Positions 25,311 to 36,854 of a stretch of 64,000 nt of DNA are shown in pieces (positions within the stretch are counted from its first letter, which is position 1; every line of letters begins with the position of its first letter). The translations under genes were made by a program, and so were the position numbers. The notes beneath the pieces are model-generated. The model was not told the DNA's origin. It did no database searches and saw only the letters and a list, made by a program, of their open reading frames with translations. Origin of the DNA: Apis mellifera (taxonomy: Eukaryota > Arthropoda > Insecta > Hymenoptera > Apidae); contig NC_037648.1 of assembly GCF_003254395.2 (NCBI RefSeq), positions 14,818,330 through 14,882,329 on the forward strand, in the 5' to 3' direction.

Positions 25311-28300
25311 TTAATATTTGCGGTTGTACCTGCAATATATAATATATAGTATATTCTATACAAATCTTATTTATTATACACAATATGTGATTTTATATAA
25401 ATTTTAAAAGTAACAAAATAAATAATATATTATGAATAAATATTATAATGGATTAATATTTTATATTCTTATATATAAACAAAAAAATGCAAAAAACAAA
25501 AATGTATAATATATAAAATTAAAAAGATATAATTAAAAAAATAAATGAAAAGTAAAAAATAAATAAAGTAAAAATATAAAAAAATAAAGTAAAAAAAATA
25601 TTATTTTATGAATGCAAAATTTCATTTCTTATATTTTTTATTTTAATTTTTTAGTTTATATATTATAATTTTTATATATTATTATATTAAATATATAGAT
25701 ATTTTTTAAAAATCGAAATTAATTTCAAAAAATGAAATATTGAAAACTGATCATTTTATTTTATGCGTATTTAAATATCAGTATTCATTATATCAATATT
25801 CATGATTTAATATCATAATATATATATCATAATATCATATACTGCATAAAAAAATTCGCTATTATTGATATTAATGTATAAAAAAAGACTAATCGATCAA
25901 ATTTTGCTAAAATATGTTAAAATGTTATTTATTATTATTAATAAATTAAAAATAAAAATAAAATGAAAATTAATAAATTGAAAATTTATAAAAAAATTTT
26001 CTCATTTTTTTAAATGAATATAATAATATAAAGAATATAAAGAAATAATATAAAAAAAATATTCTTAAATAAGATTTTTAAATATATTTTTTCTTAAAAA
26101 ATATGAAAGAAAAAAAGATAAAATATGAATTATATTTATTATATTTTATTACAAAATAACAAGATATTTAAAAAATATTTGTATTTAATAGATATCTAAT
26201 ATCTATAATATATTTAAAAAAAAATTGTATTTAAGGTATACATTTTTAAATTAATTTTAAATTAAAACTTCTTTATTTAAATCTTTTAATTTCTTATTGA
26301 AATTTATAATCTAAAAATTATCAATACATTTCTATAAATTGAGAAATTTCAATTTACTGCTTTTATGTAAATACAATAATATATCTAATAAAATCACAAA
26401 AAAAAAAAATATAATATATCATTATAAATATTAATATACTTTAACTATAACTACTATGTTACAGACTACAAACAACATGCATGAATCAGTGATATTTTTA
26501 CATATTTTTATGATGTTTCTTCTTATTGAAAAACATTGAATTAAAAAATATGAAATATTGTAACTTATTAAAGTTCATTAGAAACATTAGTTTTATTCAA
26601 AAGAATGATTATTTTTGCTCAATAAATTCTATCCTTAAATAATTTAATAATGCAAGTACAGATATTTATTATAAATAAATTTTCTTTATATTCGTAATTT
26701 TTTTATATTATAAATATGTTAATATTTGTAATATGTATTTTGTTAAATCACAAATTTTTAATTCTGTAACACATTTATGTGTTTAATACATGTTCAAAAC
26801 CATAAATTTTAATAAAATTACTAAAATTACCTTAAATTGTAAATTGAGTTGTATGGTTTAGATGATGATAATCTTAAACTACGTCTAGGAGAAGATGTCC
26901 ATCTTGAAGAATTAGAATATCGATTATGAAAGCATATAACAAGCAAATAAATAAAAAAGTAGAATAAAACAAAAAAATAAAAAATTTAGATATTAAGATT
27001 TAGACTTAATTTCATGCTTATAGTACATTAAATAAAAAAAATGTAAGTGTAGATGTTTTATTGATACATTATCTTTTATTAATCCCAATGAGTTTACATT
27101 ACTATAAAATAAGAATCAAAGTTATGAAATATATTGCAATTTATTATTTATTATTAAATCAATAAATTATATATTCATGTAATGATATAATAATTATAAC
27201 TATTTGTAACACATGAAATATAAGAAAATTAAAATATCATGAAAGTACTATAATGAAATTCTAATTATTTCATATTATAACTAAACAAAACAAATAGAAA
27301 TTAAAACTTAAATGTTTTTATTTGAATGTTTGATACAAAATTTTAGCAGGGAATGCAGAAAGTAAGATAAAATGATATTTAATATGATGAGATCCTTTTT
27401 CTTCATTCACTTTTTTTTACTGGTTCGTCTTCTGGTTTTCTTATGTACACTGCATAAATTTAAATTTATCAGTAACAGCGCTATATATATAATATTTTTA
27501 TTCATGCACACATAATCTTAAGTGTACATTTCTATGATAAATACATGCAACATCACTACATGTATTAACATTTTAATATTTTAATAAAGATGTATTAAAC
27601 ATCAATTGTATATTTTAAAGAATTATAAGATAAATATTTATACTTTTTTTTCTTTTGTGCAAATAATTATACATAAAGATTTTGTTTGAAATAAATTATA
27701 TATTTAATGAACTAACCTTCCTGATGGATCAGGTAAAGCCAACTGTCTATGATCGAATCTATTTCGATGACCATGGATACCATAATGAGAATTTCCATGA
27801 TGGTAATTTCCATAATGACGAACACGTGATTCCCATTCTTTATTAAAACTTTCTGCTTCTTCTGTAAAATAAAATAATATATTTTTTTTATTTTAGATAT
27901 GAAATAAATAAAAATAATGATATGATTAATAGATATGAAATAAATGAATTCTTATAAAAAAGATTCTTAACCTTCATCAAGATTAATAAATTCCTGATGT
28001 TCCTCTTGTTCACCACTATGAATATTTTGTTCTCTTTCTAAAATATGTGCTCTATCTCCAATATGATGTTCAATAGCCATCTTTTTTTTTCCAGTACGAG
28101 AATCACAGACTGTTGTTTTTGTTTCTTTTATGCCACCTGGAACAGTTGTTGTGGATGTGGTTTCTTCATAAACCTGTGGACGACCATCACTACCAAATGT
28201 CATTACAGAATTTGATACAAAGGAATGACAATTTCCACTTGATGCCATATTATCCTAAAATATTTTTTTTTAATATATATAATTATATTATAAATTTTCT

Positions 28301-29154
28301 TATTTATTATTTATTATAAATTTCATAAATTAAAAAGAAGAATTTACATACAAAATTTGAAAACATATTGCCCATATTAAATGATGGTAATGGTGGAAAT
28401 CCAAATGGTAATACTTGAAGATCATCCTGATGATTTCGATTCCTATGATTAGCATGTGCAATAGCATTATGGCTAGGATGACCCATCATACCAAATGGGT
28501 CATTAAATAATGAATTCATCATATTATTCATATGTCTCATAGATTGAATATGAGATCTATAAAAAATAATATTAAAAATTTGAATGTATTTTTTTTTTTA
28601 TAATAAAATCTTCAAATGTAATAAAATAAATGAAAATTTCAATAAATATTTTCTTATAATATTAATTATACAAAAGAATAATATATTAAAAAATAATTAT
28701 ATCAAATAATTAATAATTAATTAAATTAATACAACAAAATTAAAAAAAAATATTATAAAAACGAAATTTCCATTATAAAATTTAAAATATAAAAAATTAA
28801 AATATAAAATATAAAAATTAAATATAGTTAATCATATTTCTAATTTATAAGATAAGATTTTAATGCGGAATGTTTTACAAATATAGATATTTACTAATTT
28901 TTTTTCTAAAAATTATATAATTTTATCGAATCAAAATATTAATAATATATAATAAATATTTATGTAATAAAATTAATAAAATATCGTTTTTTGTTTTATT
29001 TAATTATAATTACAATAAACTAAGTTTAAAAATAAAATAATTCATATATTTTTCATTCTTATAAAAAAAATTAAGAAATTAAAATTTGTATTTTAACTTA
29101 CCCAAAAATAGGATCATCGTCGAGATCACTCATCAATGATCCGAAAAAGGACAT
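25311..29154 (-). CDS. Mlf: Myeloid leukemia factor, long isoform
   Basis: Exons: 29154-29102, 28556-28352, 28254-27972, 27861-27717, 26902-26831 and 25329-25311 (TAA at 25311-25313), 258 residues. The first four exons carry the MLF core: MSFFGSLMSDLDDDPIF, a Met/His-rich stretch (MRHMNNMMNSLFNDPFG), PFGFPPLPSFNMGNMF, then the conserved FVSNSVMTFGSDGRPQVYEE and IEHHIGDRAHILERE. MLF proteins are nuclear/cytoplasmic adaptors linked to Hsp70-type chaperones and transcription control. This isoform skips the 27449 exon and ends RWTSSPRRSLRLSSS...YNRKY. The stop lies 39 bases before the next donor (25272), so decay by the exon-junction rule is not expected. The core is secure; the tail is inferred from splice sites alone. 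Confidence 0.7.
27407..29154 (-). CDS. Mlf: Myeloid leukemia factor, short isoform with basic tail
   Basis: The first four coding exons are shared with the long isoform. Exon 5 starts at 27449 after an ATGCAG acceptor and ends at TGA 27407-27409, giving 242 residues. The tail reads SVHKKTRRRTSKKK, a strongly basic ending that could act as a nuclear localisation signal. It uses the same phase (2) as the alternative exon 26902-26831, so the two ends are mutually exclusive. The family assignment is secure; this may be the main form. Confidence 0.78.
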
Positions 29155-29278
29155 TTTGAAAAACAGAATATTTGTGAAAAAGATTACGATCGATAATTAA
29201 AAATAGAATAACGTAAACACTTAAAATGTATAAAACAAAATAAATTTTTATGGAAAATTTCACTGAAAGGATTTATTA

Positions 29279-29291
29279 GAAATTTCTGGAA
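29279..29291 (-). promoter_or_regulatory. Perfect three-unit heat-shock element upstream of Mlf
   Basis: GAAATTTCTGGAA matches GAAnnTTCnnGAA exactly. It lies 125 bases upstream of the Mlf start codon, in the small region of raised G+C expected to hold its promoter. Function is inferred. Confidence 0.45.
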
Positions 29292-31690
29292 CAGAACGTG
29301 AAGTAAAACGATCAATTCTATCTGACACCACCGTTTATGAAACGTATAATGAACAGCGTATAATAAATGGATGTATCTTCCACAATCATAGAGTCACAGC
29401 CTACTTTAGATACATGGTTAAATCTGGCAACATGGTTTTTGCTAGTACCAAGAGTCTTATTTTATTACGATAATGTTATTACGATAAATAGAAAACGGAA
29501 TCTAATCTTTTTTTAAATTAATCTATATATATATATATATATACATATAATTATACATATAATTTTTGTATAATCAAGTATAAATGTTTAATTATAATGC
29601 AAAAAATAGAAATAATATAAACAAGTGATAAATATATAATTTTTGAGGTTATAGTTTATATCTATTTGTATTGACATTAATTTAAATAAATTAATATATG
29701 TGATAAAAAAATAATATTAAGTGAGAGAGATTAGATATATAAATAAAAATGAATAATTCGCTAAAAATATTGATATAATTATTAAACCAATTCCAAACAA
29801 TAAATTATATTAAAAAATGATATATAATTTATAATTTAATTATTAATTAATTTATAAGATTTTAATATAAAAAAGTTATATTATCATGTAACTATATAGT
29901 AATAGTATTATTATTACTATTACTAAATTATTATAGTATATAATTGTTAAAAATTAAGATATAAAATAAGAATTTCAAAATTCTAATTTTAGTTTCTAAC
30001 AAATATCTATATACATAGAAAAAAAGAAAAATAAAATAATAAATGAAAAAAATAGTTATGTATATTCGTATCTATTAACTAAATTTAAAAAAAAAAATAT
30101 TAATTTTTTTAATTTAAATTTGCATTTTTATTTTGATATCCGAATATGTTGATTCAAACATTATTTGTATATAAAATCTTGTATTTTTAAAAAAATTTTG
30201 TAAGTTACATGAAACCACTATTTTTTATTTAATCTGCTTAGTAAATTCAAGATTTCAATCTTTATTTATAATTTTTATTATTTTTATTTTTTTCTTTATA
30301 TAAATAAATATTTCATAAAATTAAAATTCGTGAAAACCTGAAGTAACTTCTAGTAACTTTTAGAAACTTCTAATACTTGATTGACTATATTAAAAATTTG
30401 GACATCGTTGCCATATTTATTCTCTAACTTGTTGTTCTCTAGTTAAATATATATATATATACAATTTCTTGTTAAGACATATTTACATGCATTTTGTTAT
30501 TATTTTAACTAATACATTATGTTTGAATAATCTTTAAAATTTTAATTATTTTAATATTAGAATTTTTAATTTTTTAATTTTTTCTTATATTGTTTAAAAG
30601 TTATAATTATATAATATAAATTATTTTCAATCTATTATTCATATGCATATAATCAAAAATATATATGTATATATATATTATATATACATATATATATATT
30701 AAATATAGATTTTATTTGATTATATATAAAAATTACAATATTAAAAAAAATTAAATATTTTTATTTTATAAATATATATCTAATTTTTTAAATATAAAAA
30801 GATATATAAATATATGTATTTATTGATATATTTAAAAATAATAGAATATTGTTTATTTAAAAATTAATAAGAATATAATAAAAATATATATATATATATA
30901 ATTTATAAATTGTACAATATTTTATTAATTTAAAAATAAAAAGTAATTAAATATTTCTAAATATTTCTTGTGAAAGTTAAATTTATTAACGATATTGTTG
31001 ACTTTATGAGAAAAAAGAATATTTTAGAGAGCGCCACGTGCATATTAATGAAAACACGTCATCGTCATATGTAACAATACATAAAAAGAAGAATTCTTTT
31101 TTAAATCATAATTTCAAATTTAACTATGTGAAAATTGTTTTTTTTTTTTTGCATAATTAATAATTTTCTTATTAACTAATAAATACTTAAAAAATGTAAC
31201 AATTTTGAATACAGTATGGAGATTGTTCTAACCTAATATTTTCTCTTTAAACGAATACTAGGTAAGTTCATCTAATTCTTATATATTTATTTTAAAAAAT
31301 AAATTTCTTTATAAAATTATATAATGTTATAAAAATTATTTATATCAATAATTCATTTTTAATTAGTAAAATTCTTTCTACTATTCTATAGTAGTACTAC
31401 ATACATAGTTATAAATCCTTAAATATATATTCTATATATTTTTTGTTAACAAAAAATTTAGTTAAAGAATTTAGTTTTAACTTTCTTTTTAAATTTGTTA
31501 ATTATAGAATTTATTTTTATATAATATAATTAAAAAATAGAAATATACTAGAATAAAATTCTATTAATGATATATAAATAAATTTTTTCGTTTTTTATTA
31601 TATAAACTTGATTCATTATTAATAGAAAATACAAATATTATATTATACTTATTATTATATAATAATATTATTGATTTGTTTTATTTGTAG
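29292..31690. other. Divergent intergenic region between Mlf and UBIAD1
   Basis: Presumed Mlf promoter to about 29480, then about 1.6 kb of AT-rich DNA with TA runs (30660-30700, 30880-30900). A donor GTAAGT at 31262, preceded by non-coding sequence, is the likely end of the untranslated first exon of UBIAD1; it pairs with the acceptor at 31690. No ORF is supported. Confidence 0.5.
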
Positions 31691-31703
31691 CAAAATACAA
31701 AAT

Positions 31704-32702
31704 ATGATGTCCAATGGTATTTGGGTTTCTACTAAAGAAGTTGGAGGAAAATCAATGTCAAATAATACGAATTGTTCACCAATATCATCCTCAACATTAA
31801 ATTCTCCACTTATGAAATTGTCTTCATACTTCTTAGCTGTACGACCTTGGTCATTAAGTGCTTCATTAATGCCAACACTTCTTGGATCTGCATTAGCTTA
31901 TCGATTAACAAACATAGCAAATTTTAGTTGGATATCTTTTATCCTCACAGTATATACAGTTTTTTGTGTACATGGAGCTGGTAATGTAGTAAATACATAT
32001 TTTGATTATATAAAAGGAGTAGATAGCCGGAAAAGTGATGATAGGATATTAGTAGATCAACTTTTATCAAAAGATGAATTAGTTTCATTAGGTGCATTAT
32101 TATATACAGCAGGATGTTTAGGTTTTGTTCTATTAACTACCATATCTCCTGCAAAAATGGAACATCTTGCACTTGTATATTTTGGGGGTTTATCTTCTTC
32201 ATTTCTTTATACAGGAGGAATAGGATTTAAATATATTGCATTAGGTGATGTTCTTATTTTAGTTATATTTGGTCCTATTTCAGTTTTATTTGCATTCATG
32301 GCTCAAACTGGTTATATTGAACTAGGTACAATATATTATGCTATACCTCTTGCTCTAAATACAGAAGCTATTTTACATAGTAACAATACTCGAGATTTAG
32401 AGAGTGATAAAAGAGCAGGAATAGTAACATTAGCTATTTTAATAGGTCACACTGTATCTCATGTTTTATATGCTTTTTTATTATTCACACCATATGTAAC
32501 TCTGGTGGTGCTTGCATTAAGGTATTCTATATGGTTTCTGTTACCAGTTATTACTTTACCAACTGCCTTCAAAATAGAAAAACAATTTAGAAGCCCTCAT
32601 ATGATTCAGAGTGTGCCTAAGCAAACAGCTAAATTAAATATGTTTCTGGGCATTTTATATGTTATTGCTTGTTTACTTGTCGATCCTCTTCCCTATCTGT
32701 AA
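31704..32702 (+). CDS. Ubiad1: UbiA prenyltransferase (UBIAD1/heix type)
   Basis: Single coding exon of 332 residues, starting at ATG ATG (31704/31707) just after an acceptor (TTTGTAG, ends 31690). UbiA enzymes transfer a prenyl chain to an aromatic ring inside a membrane; UBIAD1 makes menaquinone-4 in ER/Golgi membranes. Both Asp-rich motifs are present: NVVNTYFDYIKGVD and NNTRDLESDK. The family's PWSLSASLMPTLLG start and about nine hydrophobic helices are clear (for example LGALLYTAGCLGFVLL and VLILVIFGPISVLFAF). The length matches human UBIAD1 (338). An AATAAA lies at 32975-32980. Confidence 0.94.
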   Translation: MMSNGIWVSTKEVGGKSMSNNTNCSPISSSTLNSPLMKLSSYFLAVRPWSLSASLMPTLLGSALAYRLTNIANFSWISFILTVYTVFCVHGAGNVVNTYFDYIKGVDSRKSDDRILVDQLLSKDELVSLGALLYTAGCLGFVLLTTISPAKMEHLALVYFGGLSSSFLYTGGIGFKYIALGDVLILVIFGPISVLFAFMAQTGYIELGTIYYAIPLALNTEAILHSNNTRDLESDKRAGIVTLAILIGHTVSHVLYAFLLFTPYVTLVVLALRYSIWFLLPVITLPTAFKIEKQFRSPHMIQSVPKQTAKLNMFLGILYVIACLLVDPLPYL

Positions 32703-34187
32703 CATACTTGTATAATTATTTAAAGAAACTCAATGAATGATTCAAATAATTATATAGGCAGCTATTAGCCTATCTATGTAATTTTATATAATTCGTTCTT
32801 TCTTATCATTATATTTGGATTGTTATAAATTATCTAAAATCAATTGATATTATTCAATCTTGCTTTTTAATTTTATGAAAAATTAACTTTTATTAACTTT
32901 TTTCATATAAACATTATTATGTATATTATAAAACATTTTTCTTACTTGTATTATATTATGAATATTTATAATACAATAAATATTTGGATATATCTTTCCA
33001 ATAATATAACGATCTTTGATATGTACAAATTACATTGTTTAAAATCTTGAATTTGTACTTTTAATTTTTCCAGTGTGTATAATTAGTGTAATATTTTTGC
33101 ACGTAGGATAGGAATAAAAAGAACATAAATTTATGAAATTAAAATTATTTAAATATGTTTATATAATAATTTATTTCAATGTTTAGAAATTAAGTAATAT
33201 TATTTATGAAAAGAAATCATGTGCATAGCTTTTGTAATTTTGAAAATGTAAGAATTAAGAATTTCGAGAATAAACTTCGAAAATTTTCATGTTTTATAAA
33301 TTAATAAATTTACAAAAAAATATAATAAATTCTTATAGCATATTAATAATAAATTAATGAAATATATTATTTATTTCATATATATTATTATTTCATAATT
33401 TGCTGTTAACATGAAGATTTATAATATAATAATTATTATTATAAATTATTTACGTAAGTTTGTTTATAATTATTTTGTTATATTTTTGTTATATTTTTTT
33501 AAAACTATACAATGAATGCAAATAAATCAAAAAATAATTAATATTAAAAATTCATTTTTAATATTTTCAACTCTTGTTTGAAATATTTTATTTTTATATC
33601 TTTCAAAGAAATAATATAAGATAAAAAATTTAATTTTTATATTAATATCAATTATATACATATAAATAAATGATTATATATAAAAATAGATGAACATTTA
33701 TTTTAATCTCTGATTTATTTTGATTTATAAATTAAAAAATGTAATATTAATGAGAACAAAATACATCTAAAATATTTTTTCTTTTACTTATATTAAAATC
33801 TAAATAAATGTATAATAAATTCAATTGAATTTTAATTTGAATCATTTATATATATTATATTATTTATCATTATCATATATATATTATTATTATCATTTAT
33901 AAATATATATATATATATTTATTTATATTATATTTATATTATATATTTTTTCTATATATCGCAATATTTTTTATATTTATTATATATTTATTATACACTT
34001 ATTTAGATTTTTTAAAATTATTTTTCGATACAAATATAAATCGATTATATATCGATTTTTATGTATTATCGATTTTAAGCAATATATCGAAGAAATAATT
34101 TCGATCACAGAAAAAAAATTATTAAAACATAAAAAACATTCTTATTATTATTTGTATATTTAATAAGGTATTTGTAATAAATTCAAA
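32703..34187. other. AT-rich intergenic region
   Basis: 3' UTR of UBIAD1 for roughly 280 bases, then TA-rich sequence without recognisable coding or RNA features up to the GTSF1-like gene on the same strand. Confidence 0.55.
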
Positions 34188-35114
34188 ATGTATAAATGTC
34201 TTACGCTTCATGATCCGATTATAATATGTCCATATGACAAAAATCATTTTATCGCAAAATCTCGTCTTCAAAAGCACATTGTCAAGTGTGAAAAAGTAAG
34301 TAAATTAATTATAAAAAAAAATATGAATGTTAATTTGTTAATTTTAACGAATAAATTTAATTTTTTTATAAAATAATACTCATATCATCAGTTATATAAA
34401 TATATTAAATTTTTAAAATAGCGATATCCTGAACATTATAAAGTTATGTGTCCATATAATGCCACCCATCGATTATTTAAAGAAGAATTAGAAGAGCATA
34501 TCACTACGTGTTCTGCTCGTAATGTGTTAAATGAAATATATCCAGGTTTTTTTTATATTTTATTTCTAATTTTCTCTTGTTTAATATTATTGCTAAAATA
34601 TTATATTTCATAGAAACAAAAAAACATGGTGCAACAAATTTTGAGATATATTCAGATCTTTCAAGTACAATAGATTGTACAGAAAATTGGGACATAGAAA
34701 TTAATGATAACTCTGTTATTTTAACTGAAGAAGAATATTCTATGGATAACAATACAAAAACAATTAATATAACTATTGATTCAAAGTAATAATTTAGTTC
34801 TTATCCTAATTATATTAATTTGTTACATATTTATTTTTTTATTTTTTTTATATAATTATAAGAAGTATCATTAATCTTTTGAATTTATATCAAGAAATGA
34901 AGAAAGAAGTAAAGATTCCAAACCCATAAGAGCTCCTCGTGGTTTTTCTGAAGCTATGTTACGAGAAGCAAATGAAGATTCTTGTGTTGAAGATTTAGAA
35001 TCTATAGTTAGTTCAATGGGAATTGGTCGGGGAAAAATTATTCAAAAGAATAATAAATTGAAATTAATTGGAGTAGGTAGAGGAAGAGCAATAAACAACC
35101 TTTCATTAATATAA
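34188..35114 (+). CDS. GTSF1/asterix-type protein with two CHHC zinc fingers
   Basis: Exons 34188-34295, 34422-34545, 34614-34785 and 34895-35114 (TAA) give 207 residues with matching phases. Two fingers of the form C-x5-H-x9-H-x3-C are complete: CPYDKNH...HIVKC in exon 1 and CPYNATH...HITTC in exon 2, the hallmark of U11-48K/GTSF1 fingers. Exon 3 is an acidic linker. Exon 4 holds PRGFSEAML and a GR-rich end (GIGRGKI, GVGRGRA). GTSF1 relatives bind RNA and activate Piwi-clade Argonautes in germline transposon silencing. The paralogue within the family is not decided. Reading past the exon 3 donor would stop at TAA (34787), giving a shorter form without the GR tail. Confidence 0.87.
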
Positions 35115-36854
35115 TTAAATTTCATTTAAATAAAAAATATTAAAAAACTGAAATCTTTATATTTTTGCAAGTAAAATAAACTAATATTGTTTATTGTTTT
35201 TCTATATAATCTATTACATATAATTTATCATTTATATGTATTATATTTAAATATTTGCTTAATTTCTTGATCTTTTTTTATTTTTATTTATATTTACATA
35301 TATAATATGAAAGATTTCTCAAAAAAGAATTATGTTCTTATGTATATTCTTTGTAAAAACAAATATATATTAGAAATATTAATATGCTATTTGAATTGAA
35401 AAATGGGCAAAAATTACAATGGCAGTTAATATATATTAACAATACTTAATTTTCTAATATTTTTAAATGTCTTTTTTTTGTAACCTGAACTTTATTAATT
35501 TTATATAATGAGAATATTAATTAAACATTAAACATTTTGAGATTATAATATACTATATAAGAATATAATAAATAACATTTTTTAACAGTTAATAATAAAA
35601 CTAATTTAGAATAATAAAAATAATTTAGAATTACATGAATCAACATATAATTTATTATATTTTCAAATCATTTGAATTATGTGAAATATTTTCTATGTTT
35701 CGAATTTACAATTAAAATAAAATTCATTTTCATTTTAAAATAATCTTTAACATTATTTAATGATAAATTTATGTAATATATAATTTATAGTTAAATTTAA
35801 AAATATAATTATATAAATATAATTTATAAAAACAAAGTTTTAATTGATATGAAAATTATAAATTACAATCATACTTTTAAAAAATAAATATTAATTTTAA
35901 AAAATTTTTTTTTTTATAAATTTTTAACCATTTTTAATACTATTTTAAGAATTTAAATGAAAATATATACTTCGAATTTTGAAGTAAAAAAACGTTTAAA
36001 TTTGTAATAAAAAAAGCATAATTATAGTAAAAATGTTAAAATAATTTTTTAAAAAATTTCACAAAAAACAAAATATTTTTTGGATGGAATTGTTTTAAAT
36101 AATATATTATTATATACACAAAACAAATCTTTACTCATGAAATTTATTGAAGGAATAGGCATGATACATTTACCATGTACATCTTTAGAAAGAATTAATC
36201 GCTGCAAATTATTTTTTCTATTGTGCAACATTTCGCATGTTTAAAAAAAGATTTTAATATAATTTTTTTTTTAAATACTTTATCATTTGTATATGGATCA
36301 TTTACATAAATTTTGCATCAAATAATGTCTTCTTCTTTTATTTTCATAAATTTATAATTACCAAATTTTAAATAAAAAAATTTAGATTGATGTTAACTTT
36401 TTTGTCTCTATGCTGTTTAATTTATTATTCTTATAATTGATCATATGTTTTTAATTTTTTAATTTTTAATTTTTCATTTGCAGTCTCATATATTTAGAAC
36501 GTACAAAGGAACAAGTGCTAAATTTGTAAATAAGATTTTTTTAGGTATTGATGTTATAAACCAGCAATTATTTACAAGTTTTTTAAAAGTATTTTTTTTT
36601 TTTCCTTTAAAAGTAATATGCAGCTGGTTACATAGCTGCAGTCTGTTTAACTGTCTGTTTTAAGTATTAGACAGTAATGTATTAAAACTGTAAATTTATT
36701 AAGTGCAATATTTGCACATTAGCGAGATCATTGCACTGTATTCATTTGCCATAGAATGATATATCTATGGACTGATACAATATATCATGTAGTAATATTA
36801 ACTACACAATATCGTGATGTTTCTGAAAAATGATTATTGCAATAAAATCATAAT
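35115..36854. other. AT-rich gap between GTSF1-like and Ube4b 3' ends
   Basis: AATAAA at 35129-35134 ends the GTSF1-like gene. The less AT-biased block at about 36600-36840 directly follows the Ube4b stop and is probably its 3' UTR. It includes small inverted repeats (CTGTCT/AGACAG near 36648-36675). Confidence 0.5.

Noticed and set aside
36478..36780. Small hairpins (GCAGCT/AGCTGC, CTGTCT/AGACAG) considered as a microRNA
   Set aside because: Stems of six bases are far too short for a pre-miRNA; probably Ube4b 3' UTR sequence.
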